Assembly: GCA_026826555.1 (NCBI GenBank)
Contig: JAKSZT010053764.1
Coordinates: 33,172,778-33,236,777, forward strand
Reading direction: 5' to 3'
Length of the DNA stretch: 64,000 nt
From: Tolypeutes matacus
Taxonomy: Eukaryota > Chordata > Mammalia > Cingulata > Chlamyphoridae
Below are positions 12,901 to 24,700 of this stretch, in pieces. The notes beneath the pieces were generated by a model, which was given only the letters and a program-made list of their open reading frames with translations, did no database searches and was not told where the DNA came from. Position 1 is the stretch's first letter; each line of letters begins with the position of its first letter. The position numbers were made by a program, and so were the translations under genes.

Positions 12901-14784
12901 CAATTTTTTAATTATTGGAACATCAGTCAAGCTAATCATTGCCATGCTCAGGCCATGTTTAAGTACAAAAAATGTGTATTGACTGTCACTTCTGGATGTG
13001 TCATCCAAGGTCTCCTGCTACGTGGTTTCTAATTGCTTCATTCCCTTTGACAGTCAGACCTTCGGGATTGGCCTTTCTGGGTGGATGGTGAATGGGAGTG
13101 ATGGTTAGTGCTATCTACAAAGTCCTAGGGGAGGGGACACTGGAACCCCAGCACAGATGAGGAATGGTCAGAGCATCAGAGAAAAGCTCCAGACTCAGTC
13201 CCTGGGGATAGAAAGGAGTTGGAGGGCAGAGAACCTGCTAGTTAGTTTACTGAAGGATTCTGACCTGTGTCATTCAAAGGGTTAAAGTGTATTGTGTCAG
13301 GATAAATTGCAACACTAAACTGTTTATAAGTCTCCACAACGGATGCTACACAAAAACAATATTTTTGAGTCCATGTCTGTCCTGTGTCTTCAAATCCCCA
13401 GTTTTTATCGAAATAAGAATGACTAAGAAAGATCAAATCATAGATTCCTTTTAACCATGTCCAATCATTTTAAATTTCTTTTTAATTAACCACCTATGAA
13501 TATAAACATGAATACATGGGCTGGCCTTGCAGAAATGATATGCTTTTATGTAAAAGGGAATATTTCTCTCTATGTAATTATTTCTCTCTTCTCTCTCTTA
13601 CGTATTGTGAGTGGCATTACCTAACCTATTTCCTTTCCTGTCATAAATACCCATGCAAAAAGATTGCAAACTGCAAATTCTTCAACTAGGGTCATTGGAC
13701 TTATTAGGATCTCTGCTGTTGCAGTCAGTGAAATTGCCTCTACCCTCAAATGAGACAATTTTCTATCAGGAGACAGGTGAAAAAGAAAAAAAAATGCAAT
13801 GCTAAAGTGCAGTTTTCTGGATGGGAAGTTTCCTTTATGCCAATTTACTGTGTCAAACTCATTTTTGTCAGTGAACATAAAATAATTTATCAGAGAAATG
13901 GTGTCCTCTCATTAACTTGAAGACCATCAACATAATGGGGCAGCAGGTCGGTGCAGTAAGATGGCTACATAACCTCTTTGCTAGTGAGGAGGAAAGAACT
14001 GTGGAGTTAGGAAGGGAAGAATTGTCTGTCCTGCCAGAGGGTGTGCACCATTTATCATGCTGACAGGGCTGTCATATCAGTGGGAGGGCCCCAGAGAACC
14101 TGACCGTGAGATTGAAGGTTGGTGCCAATTTACAGCAACACAAATGCATCGAACAGGAAAGAGATAGCTCCTAATCTTTTCAGTTTTCTTACATTACCCT
14201 GAAGGCCAGAGAATTAAATGAAACAGTACCTGATGACAACTTGAGAGCGTCCTGAATGCATGACAGGAAAAGTATTGAAATAGCTCAATAATTTTATTGT
14301 ATATGTCTGTTAATCTTGCCCCTGAATGCAGAAAAAAAGGGTAGAAAATGCTGCCTTTTGTTTTACCTATCCCTCAGTCAGAAGATGATACACAAATCTG
14401 GTTTGCCTTTCAGAGAGTCTTACATAAGCATCAATTGTAAAAATGGAGAACAAGAAACATAGGTAAACTGAATCCTGCCAAGCACATTTTCTGGATAACA
14501 TGACTCACAATGTGTTGGCATGTCTTTAATGACTTATAGTGAATCCATTAGTCTCTCCCTGCCAACAGTGTATGTCAAAATAATAACTTTTCCAAAAAAT
14601 TAAAAATAATCCCTTGTCACAAGGGGTGAAAGAGTCTCTGATTAAGATCACCTCCTAAGTATACATGTGGTTAGTTTGGATAGGTAAACCATCCAAGCCA
14701 TTTGACTTCCACAGATCAGAGATACTAAGGAAGAACACAGTCAAACAGCCCCCCTCCTAGAATCATATTTCCACTTTTCAGTTT
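9936..14784. other. Long unassigned non-coding stretch
   Basis: No exon, gene or clear repeat family was recognised in almost 4.9 kb. It includes a C run plus CA repeat at about 11311-11331. A segment at about 11649-11720 ('caggtgcaacatttaaggg') resembles an old DNA-transposon-derived repeat I cannot name. There are CT-rich patches at 13564-13600. Several overlapping open frames at 12318-12893 occur on both strands at once, which is the pattern of chance frames rather than a gene. Sequence this quiet could contain conserved regulatory elements, but none can be shown from one species. Confidence 0.55.
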
Positions 14785-14890
14785 ACCAAATTGTTGTTGA
14801 ATACCTACTAAATTCTAGGAACTGGACTAAGTACTAGAAACACAAAATTCCCTGTGCTATTATTGCTCCTGTCCTAAAGAGTAATTTTGA
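14785..14890 (-). repeat. L2 LINE fragment, antisense
   Basis: 'gttgttgaatacctactaaa' followed by 'ttctaggaactggactaagt' resembles the reversed L2 terminus, diverged. Confidence 0.5.
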
Positions 14891-14892
14891 GA

Positions 14893-15112
14893 AGTGATAG
14901 AAGAGGCAGTTAAAAGCATCAGTCTTTGGGTCAAATAACCTGGGTCCACATCCTGGTTGTAGATGCACCTGCAGTGTAAATGTATCTTCTTCTGAAAATG
15001 GGGGTGATGTTAGTATCTGCCCCTTAGGGAAGTATAAAGATTAAAGAAGAGAATGCAAAGCCCTTAACACAATGTCTAGTGTGTAGTAAGCATTCAATAA
15101 ATATTTGCTTTT
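14893..15112 (+). repeat. MIR SINE, sense
   Basis: A degraded tRNA-like head (about 14905-14970) is followed by 'cttctgaaaatgggggtgat', 'aagattaaagaagagaatgc' and the terminal 'cattcaataaatatttgctt'. This is a near full-length MIR layout. Confidence 0.85.
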
Positions 15113-15639
15113 ATTGGCTATTAATATAGTTTATTAAGAGTTATGGGAGCATAACTGAGGAAGCACCTAATTCGGTGGGGAAGAGAAGCTAAAGTAAGGA
15201 CGTGCTATATTTTAGTTCTGTTTTAAAATAGGAATAATAGTTTGCCTGCTGAAGTGATCATCTTGAGAGCCTGAATATATCAGTTCAGCTCAACTAACTC
15301 AATCAAGTGATTCTCTCCCTTGTTTCAGCATAAGAATCAAAGGTCAAAATTAGGGTAAAAATTGCAGCTTCTGGGCAAATGTAGAAATGTCACTTGACAC
15401 AAAGAGAAAATTACAGATTATACCCCCAAGCCCTACTTAATGTACGTTGATGATCAGCCAGATGTTTAAGAGTTAGTAGGGAAGGTTAAACCTGGAGAGT
15501 TTCAAATTATCAAAAATAGCTAAAGATCACAAGTATTTTCTTTCTACAGTACTTGAAAGTTACCAAATTAATAGATTAAGGAAACGTTTGTTCTATTTTC
15601 CTTTAAAACTAGGACCACAGGAAAATTTCAAGTTGAACC
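15113..15639. other. Unassigned non-coding sequence
   Basis: No gene or repeat was recognised. Confidence 0.5.
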
Positions 15640-15800
15640 ATACCATTCAATTTATTCAACAAATATTTCTTCAATAGCTATTATGCACAAGGAATGATGC
15701 CAAGCGCTGTAGATACAAAATGAAAAAGTCATGACCCAAGACCTAGAATTCTAATTTTAGAAGGAAAGGTTTACAGTCTTGAGTTAGTACAAGTGGAGAA
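15640..15800 (-). repeat. L2-like fragment, antisense
   Basis: 'ttattcaacaaatatttctt' then 'caagcgctgtagatacaaaa' corresponds to the reversed L2 3' end with the common 'gctggggatacaaa' block. Confidence 0.6.
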
Positions 15801-16059
15801 TTTGTAAATTTATAATGCAGCCAAGTTCCATTACATTTTATAAATAGCCAAAAGAATGGGCAAACTTTCCAACAATGCATAAAGGCAATGAAAGGAATTC
15901 ATCAGGGAAATAACTGAGATATTTAATAACACAAGAATATGAAACTTCCCTGAGGTTTTAAAAAGAGATCATAATTAAAAACAGAAAATAATACAAATAG
16001 ATTTCAAAGGGTTTTTCATAATGGTGAGATGCCTCACTATAGTCAAGACATAAGAGAAA

Positions 16060-16700
16060 ACATTAAAAGCTTAAAAAATACTATATGAAAAACATCAACC
16101 TCACTAGTAATCAAATAAATGCAAATTAAATTGAGATACTATTTTTGCCTATCAAATTAGCAAAGAAAATAAAGGATAATCATATATTCTGACAAGGATG
16201 CGGTGAGACATGTTTTCATACGCTGCCGGTTTGTCAGTAGATTGACGTGACTTGAAAAGTAATTTCAGTGACCTCAATACATAATGAGAATCTTAAAATG
16301 GATCTTATTTTTTGATACTATAATTTTACTATTAAAATACATCTTAGGAAACTGTTGAGAAATTTGGTCAAGGATTTATGTCTAAAAATCACACTTTTTA
16401 ATACTAAAAAAAAGTGAAAATAACATAAGTATCTCCAACAGGAAAATAGTTAAACAAATTCTGGTACACACTTATGATGAGACAAAATACAACCTTTAAA
16501 GTGCTGCTTAAAACATAGTGGGTGCAGAGTTTCTGTTTGAGGTGATAAAAAAGTTGGGGTAATAGATATTGATGATGGTAGCACGTTATTGTGAATGCAA
16601 TTAATAGTACTGAATTGCACACTTGAAAGTGACTAAAATGAAAATTTTGAGTTGTATATATTTAATATAATAAAAACTTTTAAAATAGTGATTTTAGAAA
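16060..16700 (+). repeat. L1 3' end, sense, old
   Basis: The text 'atcaacctcactagtaatca' and 'caaggatgcggtgagaca' is the 3' part of an old L1 ORF2. At about 16520-16690 comes an L1 3' UTR ('gatgatggtagcacgttatt', 'gtactgaattgcacacttga') homologous to those at 8041-8130 and 28190-28290. The upstream 15801-16059 is A-rich and probably more of the same element. The frame is heavily broken. Confidence 0.75.
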
Positions 16701-16767
16701 GGTTCATGACATAATTTTTCATGGGAAAAACACATGAAAATGTTTTCTTTTTAAGAAAAAGAAAGTG

Positions 16768-16940
16768 GGGAAGTGGCTGTGGCTCAATCAGTAGGGCTCC
16801 CGTTTACCATATGGGAGCCGAACCCAGGGCCTCCTGGTGAAGGCAAGCCCGCCCGCACGGCGTGGTTAGCTGACCCAGCGAGCACAAGCAGCAAGGGGGG
16901 GATAAATGAATAAATAAATGAAATCTTTAAAAAAAAAAAA
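16768..16940 (+). mobile_element. DAS-type tRNA-derived SINE with shared internal deletion
   Basis: It has a tRNA-like head starting gggaagtggctgtggctcaa (pol III A box region), 'ggcctcctggtgaaggcaag', then a simple-repeat tail of AAAT units and an A run. The flanks repeat aaaaagaaagtg (16756-16767) and aaaaagaaaatg (16941-16952), a target-site duplication with one mismatch. Compared with the copy at 51670-51860 it has lost about ten bases that include most of the B box. Compared with the copy at 44881-45134 it lacks a body segment of roughly 75 bases. The family is xenarthran by my recollection. Confidence 0.9.
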
Positions 16941-16959
16941 AAAAAGAAAATGTTATTGT

Positions 16960-18177
16960 TCACAGATAACATGACTGGCTTACATTTAAAATGCAATATA
17001 ACCTAATCCAAATTATTTTCATCAATTAATAAGAAAATTTAGCAAGATTGTTGGATATAAAATAATGTACAAATATCATTATTTCATTTTTCCATTTTTA
17101 AGTATAAGGCATGTAGAAAAGGTAATTTTTTTAATGTCATTTGCAATAACAATAAAAAGTAAGACACTGAGGAATAAATCTTACAAAATATGGACAAGAA
17201 CTTAGGAGAAAATTATAAAATATTACTGAATGAATTAAAGAGGAGGACCTAAATAAAGGTTGAGATATATGTGTTTATGGATAGTAAAATTCACTATGGT
17301 AAAAATGCTTGCAGTCCCCAAATTGATTTATTAATTCAGTCAACTTCCCATCAAAATTCCAACAGGAATGTTACAAACTGACTCAAAAGTTTATATGCTA
17401 AAGCAAATGGACAAATATAACCAAAAAATTCTTGAAGTAGAAGAATAGCTGGTATGGAAGATCAGTGGGAAAGGAAGGATTTCTGATAAGCGGTCCTGAG
17501 GCAGATGGGTATCTAATAAATATTATGAAATTGCATCCATACCTCATTCTATATAAAACAATTAATTCCAAGAGAATTAGAGTAAAATGTGAAAAGCAAA
17601 ACTTTACACCTTTTAGGAAAAAACTATAGGAGAATATCTGTATGTCATCAGACATGGCAGGAAACTTTCTAGAGCAAGACAGATGAAAGCACAACCATGG
17701 TGGAAAAACCCAATATATCTAGCTACATTAAATTTTAAAACTTCTGTTCATTAAAAGACACCATTTTAAAAAGTAAAAAAAAAGTTAAAAACTAGGAAAA
17801 GATATTTGCAATGCTTATGGCTGTCAAAGAATTAATTTCTATATTATGTAAAGAACTCTTAAAATATAAAGAGAAAATGAAAAAAACCAACCCCCAATAG
17901 AAAAATGACTGAAACTATATGAATAGGCAATTCAAATTCATAGACTAAGAAACAGGAATGACCATCAATGTAAGCAAAGATAATCACCCTCAGAAGTAGT
18001 CTGGGAAATGAAATCAATGAAATATCAATTTGCACAATCGAGTTTGGCAAAAATTTAAAAGGCTGATAATATCAAGTTTTGGTCAGGATGTGGAGCAATA
18101 GAAACCCAACACTGCTGGTCAGAATGTAAATTGGTAAAGTTGAACATGTAATTCAAATCTATAATAGAATTGAGGTT
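16960..18177 (+). repeat. Old L1 ORF2 3' half, sense
   Basis: The text tracks the 3' half of L1 ORF2 in sense orientation. Examples are 'actgaggaataaatcttaca', 'cagtcaacttcccatcaaaa', 'ctgttcattaaaagacacca' and 'gatgtggagcaatagaaacc'. Stops and frameshifts are frequent, so this is a molecular fossil. The unidentified retrocopy inserted at its right end. Confidence 0.8.
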
Positions 18178-18192
18178 AAAAAAGGATTAGGA

Positions 18193-18602
18193 GGCTTCCT
18201 TATATCTCGGCCTACTCGACAAGGAGGGGTTCCCGTTACCAAACACAAGTGCACTGGATCTTCAGGGGTCTCTTCGTGAGGAAGAAGCACCGCAGCTCTG
18301 CAAGTTTCCGAATGCTTCCTGCTTGCAGGCACCAGAGCCACCAAACCAATCAACTTCTCGCCAAAGGAAGCCACCTCTGGGAAGATGCAGCTCCTGGAAG
18401 TTGCAGCCTCCTCCTGGAACGAATGGGTGGCAGCCTTCACGGGTGTTCCTGGAGATAAGCCATAAGCCCAGTGTGCAGTGCGTGGGGGCTGCTACAGAAC
18501 TGAAACTGATGGGACATTTTATAGGAATTTATGCAGATGTTGGTCCTCAAAAGCTACAAAACAGTGGTCAGCAAAATAAAATGTGTTGGAAACCTCTGAA
18601 AA
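18193..18602 (+). pseudogene. Processed retrocopy of an unidentified mRNA
   Basis: About 410 bases of GC-richer sequence are embedded in AT-rich L1 debris. They are flanked by a perfect 15-base direct repeat, aaaaaaggattagga, at 18178-18192 and 18603-18617. The right end has a poly(A) run from 18599, and a canonical AATAAA signal lies about 20 bases upstream at 18575-18580. The left end is pyrimidine-rich (cttcctta), as in many housekeeping mRNAs. These are the hallmarks of an L1-mediated cDNA insertion. All three plus frames were read. The longest run encodes about 100 residues (18323-18625, continuing into the flank) and I do not recognise it. A non-coding RNA source is equally possible. 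No intron-like segment is apparent. The structure is secure, the parent is unknown. Confidence 0.8.
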
Positions 18603-18617
18603 AAAAAAGGATTAGGA

Positions 18618-19739
18618 ATTGCTGAAAAGGGGGAAAGATGCAGAAAATGCCTCCCCCTGCAAAGTGTGAAACTGCTAGAAGAACAGTAACCAGTAACCAC
18701 TAGTAAGTATTATTTCTGTTCACATAATAATACACCTTTGGTAAAGGAGCAGTCACTTTCTTAATTCACTCTCTTACAATTTTAAAAATAGAATCTTTTG
18801 AGGATGCTTCCCCATGCATTTATATAATGATCATGATAGTGGACACCAGTTTTTATCTGTGTGATATTCTTCTAAACATGCATTGAGAAATGCACCTCTT
18901 TTTCTGAGACATGTTCCAAGCATTCTGGGCTGACATTTTATTATCCACTACCTTTCTATTCATAGAGATTGGTCAGGAGGTGGAAACTGTTGTCAGAGAT
19001 AATGAACCTAAGTCCCTCAATGGTCACAGGTAGCCTGGAAAATAAATAAAAGCCTCAGAGTTACTGGCAGCCATGTTTTCACTGAGGTGGAAAAATTCGT
19101 ACTGAGAGAATAAAGTTTAGATACATGAAGAAGCAGGTGTTGAGAAAAGGAGATGGATATTTTTGAGTGTATACAAGTCTCTGTACCGTCGAGATCTAGG
19201 TACAACCTTGCCCTTCCTGAAGTTTCAAGATGTGAGCCAATAGAGTCCCTATTTGGTTTCATATAGTCTGAATTAAGACTCTTGCAATCCTAAAAAGTCC
19301 TGAAAATAGTTAATTTGAGCTTAAAGTCAGATTACTCAAATACATCATATGACCAATTTTCTTAAAAGATATGTATTTCATTGTTTGAATGAGGGAAGGG
19401 CAGGCACCTGCAGTGGATGAAAAAAAACAGAGTTGTTAAATACAATTATATTTATATTTAAAAAAACAGAACATTTTAAGATATTTTCATGAACTTTTAG
19501 GAAAAAATGAAATCATTTACAGTGAACATTTCTGGGAGACATTAAATGTCATTCATCTAAACTGGTCATGTTAGTAAATATTACTTTTCAAAGAATCTAC
19601 ATTCTTTCAGCATTAATGAGACCCATAGCTAACATCATTTCAATAAGACTGCTTTATGTATACCTTTCAATGTCTAACTCAAAGTTGAGATTAATTAGAA
19701 TTTCTGGAACAATAAGATTTCAACAAAAAACAATCCACC
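18618..19739. other. Unassigned non-coding sequence
   Basis: No gene was recognised. The A-rich start may be residual L1. The 81-residue minus frame at 19017-19262 has no domain. Confidence 0.5.
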
Positions 19740-20560
19740 CTAATCACAATTAAATCCAAGTGACAAATGGAGAAAAATATTTGCATCACATTTAATAAAG
19801 ACTATAAAAACAAAATATATACATTTAAGGAATCCTACAAATCAATAATCAACCAACCAAAAGGAAAATAGACATTAATATGAAGAATATTAAGAACATA
19901 CAATTCACAGGAGAGAAAGTAAAAATTTTCTATAATAAATACCAAAAAAAAAAAAAAAAAAAAGGTGCAATCTCATTGGTATTTAGGGAATTGAAAATAA
20001 AATTGTGAAGCACTATTTTTCAATCATCATCCTAAGCTATCATTTAAATGTTCAATGGCATTATGCTAAAATAATTGTAATGACTATGCAGCAATTAAAG
20101 TATTAATTTAGCTAACAAAAAAAATGATTAATGGTATAAAATGTTCATAAGGATATGGAGACAGAAGTATTCTTTCTGCCATTGATGAGAGTATATATTG
20201 GTTCTCAATTACCTCAAACATTTGGTAAAGTATCTATTTAAAACATGCATGACCCTCTGCCTTGTAATGCCTTGATATTCCCTATAAATCCAGTGTAATT
20301 CCATGATATTCTCTAGAGAAATTCTCATACATATAGAAAAATAATATAAGCAAGGATGTTCCTGGCATCACTGTATATAATAGCAAAACTAGAGGAAGTC
20401 ATGCTAACATCAACAAAGAAAAGCATTAAATTATACTACATACATTCCAACTACTACTATGCAAAAGTTGAAAAGAATGATTTGATCTATATGTACCTAC
20501 ATGGAAAACCCTCTAAATCATAATTATGTGAAAAAAATACATCTTACAGAAAAACTATTA
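19740..20560 (+). repeat. Old L1 ORF2 3' region, sense
   Basis: The order of blocks follows the 3' part of L1 ORF2, decayed. They include 'tccaagtgacaaatggagaa', 'ataaggatatggagacagaa' and 'atagcaaaactagaggaagt'. A pure A run of about 20 bases sits at 19944-19963. Sense sequence stops near 20560, where antisense L1 sequence begins. Confidence 0.65.
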
Positions 20561-20561
20561 C

Positions 20562-21330
20562 AGTATAATTTAACTTTTTTAACTCTTAATGATAGTTTAG
20601 CTGGGTATATAATTCTATACTACCAGTGGTTTTTTTTCCCAAACACTTTTAAAAACATAACCCCATTGATTTCTAATATCTGTTGTTAATATTAAGTCTG
20701 CTTTATGGGTCTTTCATCAAAACTGTCTTAATTCTAGATGCCTACAGTTTTATTATACTGTAATTTATAATAATGTATCCAGGTGTGGATTTATTGTTTT
20801 TTATCTAGTTTAGCACTCAATGGAAATTTTAATTTGAGAGCTCATCATCTTTCTTCAATTCTTGAAAATTACCAGCCATTTCTTTTGGGATATTGTTTTA
20901 CATCTATTCCCTCTATTCTCCATTGTGGAACCCCTATTTAAAAATATATTGGAGTGTTTTATTCCATCCTCCACTTTATATTTTTCATCACTTTGTCTCT
21001 TTGAAATTTATTCTGGGTGATTCATTCATTATTATAAAGCAACCCATTAATTGTCTCTGAGACTTCAAGATTATTATTATTCCCACCTATTGATTTTTTA
21101 AAATTCAAATGATATTATTTATGCCTGAGATTCCTAATATGTATTAATAATATGCTGTTCTTTTTTGTGTTAGTCTTTTATCTTTTTGAGTATCTTAAAC
21201 TTATTGATCTTAAAATTATTATCAGATTGTTCTATTGTTTAAATTTTTATGGCATGAATTCTTCCAAATATTGCATTTCTTGACTGTCTTTCTTAGTGTT
21301 AGTTTCCCTCATGCACTTTGGAATTTTAGT
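20562..21330 (-). repeat. Old L1 ORF1 region, antisense
   Basis: On the plus strand it reads 'tagctgggtatataattcta', which is the reverse of the L1 ORF1 C-terminal RILYPA region, then decays through the ORF1 body. No frame survives. It abuts the sense fragment to its left head to head. Confidence 0.6.
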
Positions 21331-21587
21331 TTTAGGACTAATCTTGAATGAGAGTTCTCTCTCTCAGCTTATCTCTCCCTGACTGATAGTTTTAAATATA
21401 CCTCTACCGAGCTCCTAAAACCCCAGGATAGAGCCTTGTCTTACACCAGCAATCCAGGGGTTCTGTCCTATTTTAAGAATATGGCAAATGCAGTCATAGA
21501 ACCAGCAGGCAGCTTGGCTCAGTTCCTTGTTATGTCATCACTTTACTTCCTCTTACCACCTCAGCTTGGAAACTGAATAAAAAACAT

Positions 21588-21745
21588 ATTCCTGGGCAGC
21601 AGTCACAGCTTTTATCATTCTTCATCACCGACCTAATTCTTGACTCCAGTAAAAGCCACTTTCCTGGGTGGCAGTCAGAGCTTTTATCTTTCTTCATCAC
21701 CTACAGTTTCCTGCTGAGGACCTAATTCTTGACTCCAGCAATGTG
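21588..21745. repeat. Imperfect tandem duplication of about 80 bases
   Basis: The text 'attcctgggcagcagtcaca' to 'cctaattcttgactccagta' recurs as 'tttcctgggtggcagtcaga' to 'cctaattcttgactccagca'. The second unit carries a roughly 19-base insertion before 'acctaattc'. It lies just right of the antisense L1 and may be part of an old L1 5' UTR. Confidence 0.7.
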
Positions 21746-24700
21746 TACAGGACCCTTTTTTATCCCCCTACCCTACAGTAGTTTAACGTGGCCATCTCTG
21801 CCTATATGTGACCCCACAAACCAAATAGTCCAAGGCTTTAGCCCCCATGTGCTTCTGCCATGTTTCTCTTCCACAAGATATTAATCTGTTTTGTTATGTA
21901 TTATTTTTTCACTAGAGGTTGAGAAGCCCTGAAAGCAGGAACTCACAGTGACATTTCCACCTGATTTGTAAAATAATTTGGTAGCTTAAAATATAAATAT
22001 ATTATACAATCCTCCAAGTGAATGGATAGGCAGGATGCAGGGAAACATTTATGGCAGTTTGACTTAAGAAAAGTACTAGAAAGTTTAATTTGTATTAGAG
22101 AAAACAACTCTTATCTAATGAAATGAAACTTTTACTTTTAAAAAAGCAATTAATATTAGTGAAAACAACCAACATGTGAAAGTTGCCCAAATTCTACCAG
22201 GAAAAGGCAATTGATGTATGCATCATGAATAACCTTAGCTTGTGGAGAAATTAAATTCTTACGGAAAGGACTGAGTAAAGTAAAAAAATGAATTTTAATG
22301 TAAATTTATGGTTGTTATTGTTTATATAACATACTCAAAATATTATCTTTTGGAATAAACGGAGAGTATTTAAATTCAGAATTATCTCCATAGATTCAAT
22401 TTATTCATTGCTGAGTCTAACGACTTAATTACTGATTCAGAATAACGGCACCTTTGCAAATCTCATAAAAAGTACTTGGTTGGACTTGTAACTCTTAGCT
22501 GGACTCTCAAAAATTCTAATTAACGATTACTTTTATCTAAACAATAATAAGAATAGTTTATTAGCATTTCTTTTGATAAATATTACCTACAAATATTGCC
22601 TGCAGCAAATGTAATTTGTTAACATAAAATAAATAAATTATTTTAAACTCTCAGCAAAAATGTGTTTCCAATTTTAACCAAATCCAATCTCCTCTTCTAA
22701 AATGAAAGCTTCCTTTCTCTAGCTTTGTGATATTGTGTTTGAAGGACATTTGTAAAGAGTACATTATATTATCCTTGGAGGACATTAGTCTATTCAGGTA
22801 TTCAACCTGGATTAAACAGCCCTGAACCCTCCTCTTAATTTCTTGCCTACATCCAGATATGTCTTACACCATTTAAGAGAGAGCTTTAAATGCTGCTGCT
22901 GCTGCTGCTGCTAGCAGTGGTTTTGATTCAGCTGTTTGAGTTTGATGGCAGCACACTAAATTAACTCTGAATGGAGACAGTAAAATTAATTCTCACTATA
23001 CCCCTCAGCTATTTTAACTGTAGCAGGCACTGGCAATTAGAATGATTTTTTTTTCCACCCCACAAAAATCTTAGTGTCAAATAGTTCAGAATTATAAAAG
23101 TAAACCTTAAGAATGCATTCCCTATATAGACAAAATTATGTCAATGTCATTTAGGCTCTTCTATTTTGCTACCATTTGGTACGTCACTTCTTGTATCTAT
23201 CAGCAGATTTGAAAACCTTTCTCTGATGTTCCTAGAGGAAATGTATTATGAATATGTTTACTGGTGCAGGATGATGGTTAGCTTAAATACAGCAATCTGA
23301 CTGCCCTCTTGGGCTGCAACTTCTGAGAGGGACTTAAACGTTCAAGAGGAACATACCCTAATTTATGCTTGCCTTTCTTCCCTGCTCTGCCAGTGGGTTA
23401 ATTTCGGTCAGGGCTATTCAACTTCTCTTTTTCAAAAGTGGGTTTTAATTTTCACAACGCTTTTAATCTCCAAGATGGGGAGAGAGTAAAAGGATGTGAT
23501 GCACAGCAATAATGGAAAATAAGTGTATAAGTCAATGAAGGAAATACAAGAAGGCAGGCCTATGCATTGCTCTAATATTTCAATCATTGACCCACCATCT
23601 ACAAGGCTTCCAGAACTTCTTCTCACAAATTTGTGAACATGGATTCAATTTACCACTAACCTCAAGCCTTTTTATTGTGATAAGTACATGATTATATTAT
23701 GCACATTTATTGCTATTTTTATACAAATTATAAATTGATAAACTTATGAGCCTCTCAAAATATTCAGAAGAGGCTTACATTTAAATAGGAAACCTATTCT
23801 GATTTTCAACTCATCATTAAAAAATCGGCCGCAATCTATGACAACAGAGAAGTCAGTTGCTCCCTTCATGTTGACCCACTGCTCGCTGCTTCCAACTACA
23901 AGTTTCAGGTATAATCATGTTATTCTAGCAAAGTCCTGTAACCACATTTTGAGACATAGCCTAAGCTCACCTATTTACACTTGTCCTATTATAGTAAATG
24001 TCATGCACATTTTAAAAAATGACAGAATCATTCAGGTGGCATCATCTTACCAGAAAGAAAACTTATCAAAGTTAGTTTCTGAAACAATCAATTTATCTTT
24101 AGCTTGAACCCAATAGCCTCAGTAGCAATGCTCTTTTAGGTAGGAAATACCATGACATTTGATCTAGTCATGGAGGCATCTTATGTGAATTCACTTCAAA
24201 AGAAGAAATGATTAAATACTTCCTTTACCAGAAAGAGTAGAATTGAATTACTGCTCCCAAAAATGAAATTATGATAGATGAACTAATTACCCTCCAAGAT
24301 TTCCTTACGGAGAGATGAAGGAAGGGATGAAAAATTCACACACACTACCCAAAAGAATAACTAAGTCCTCACTGCAAACGAGCTCAGGGATGTGGGTTAT
24401 GTTGAAATGAATAATTTGACAATATAAACTGTCATTGGAGGGTCTATCATTAAATTGTCATTAGAACAGCCTCTTGTTATTGAACAACACTTTTATGAAG
24501 AAAATAAATATTGTCAATCACATAGAGAAGTGGAATGATTGTAAATCTCAAAACACAGTCTTAAGAGAGGTTTATTGTAATATTATTTTTACAAACAGAG
24601 GGCCAAAAAAACACACTGTCTGCTATACAGGCTATTAGATAAACAAACTCATGAAAAGCCACAAACAGTTCCAGACAGTCCTGTTTATTCTAGAACAAAA

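Noticed and set aside
22891..22912. CTG repeat as a disease-type expansion or polyglutamine or polyleucine coding tract
   Set aside because: It is only about seven units, with no surrounding open frame of note.
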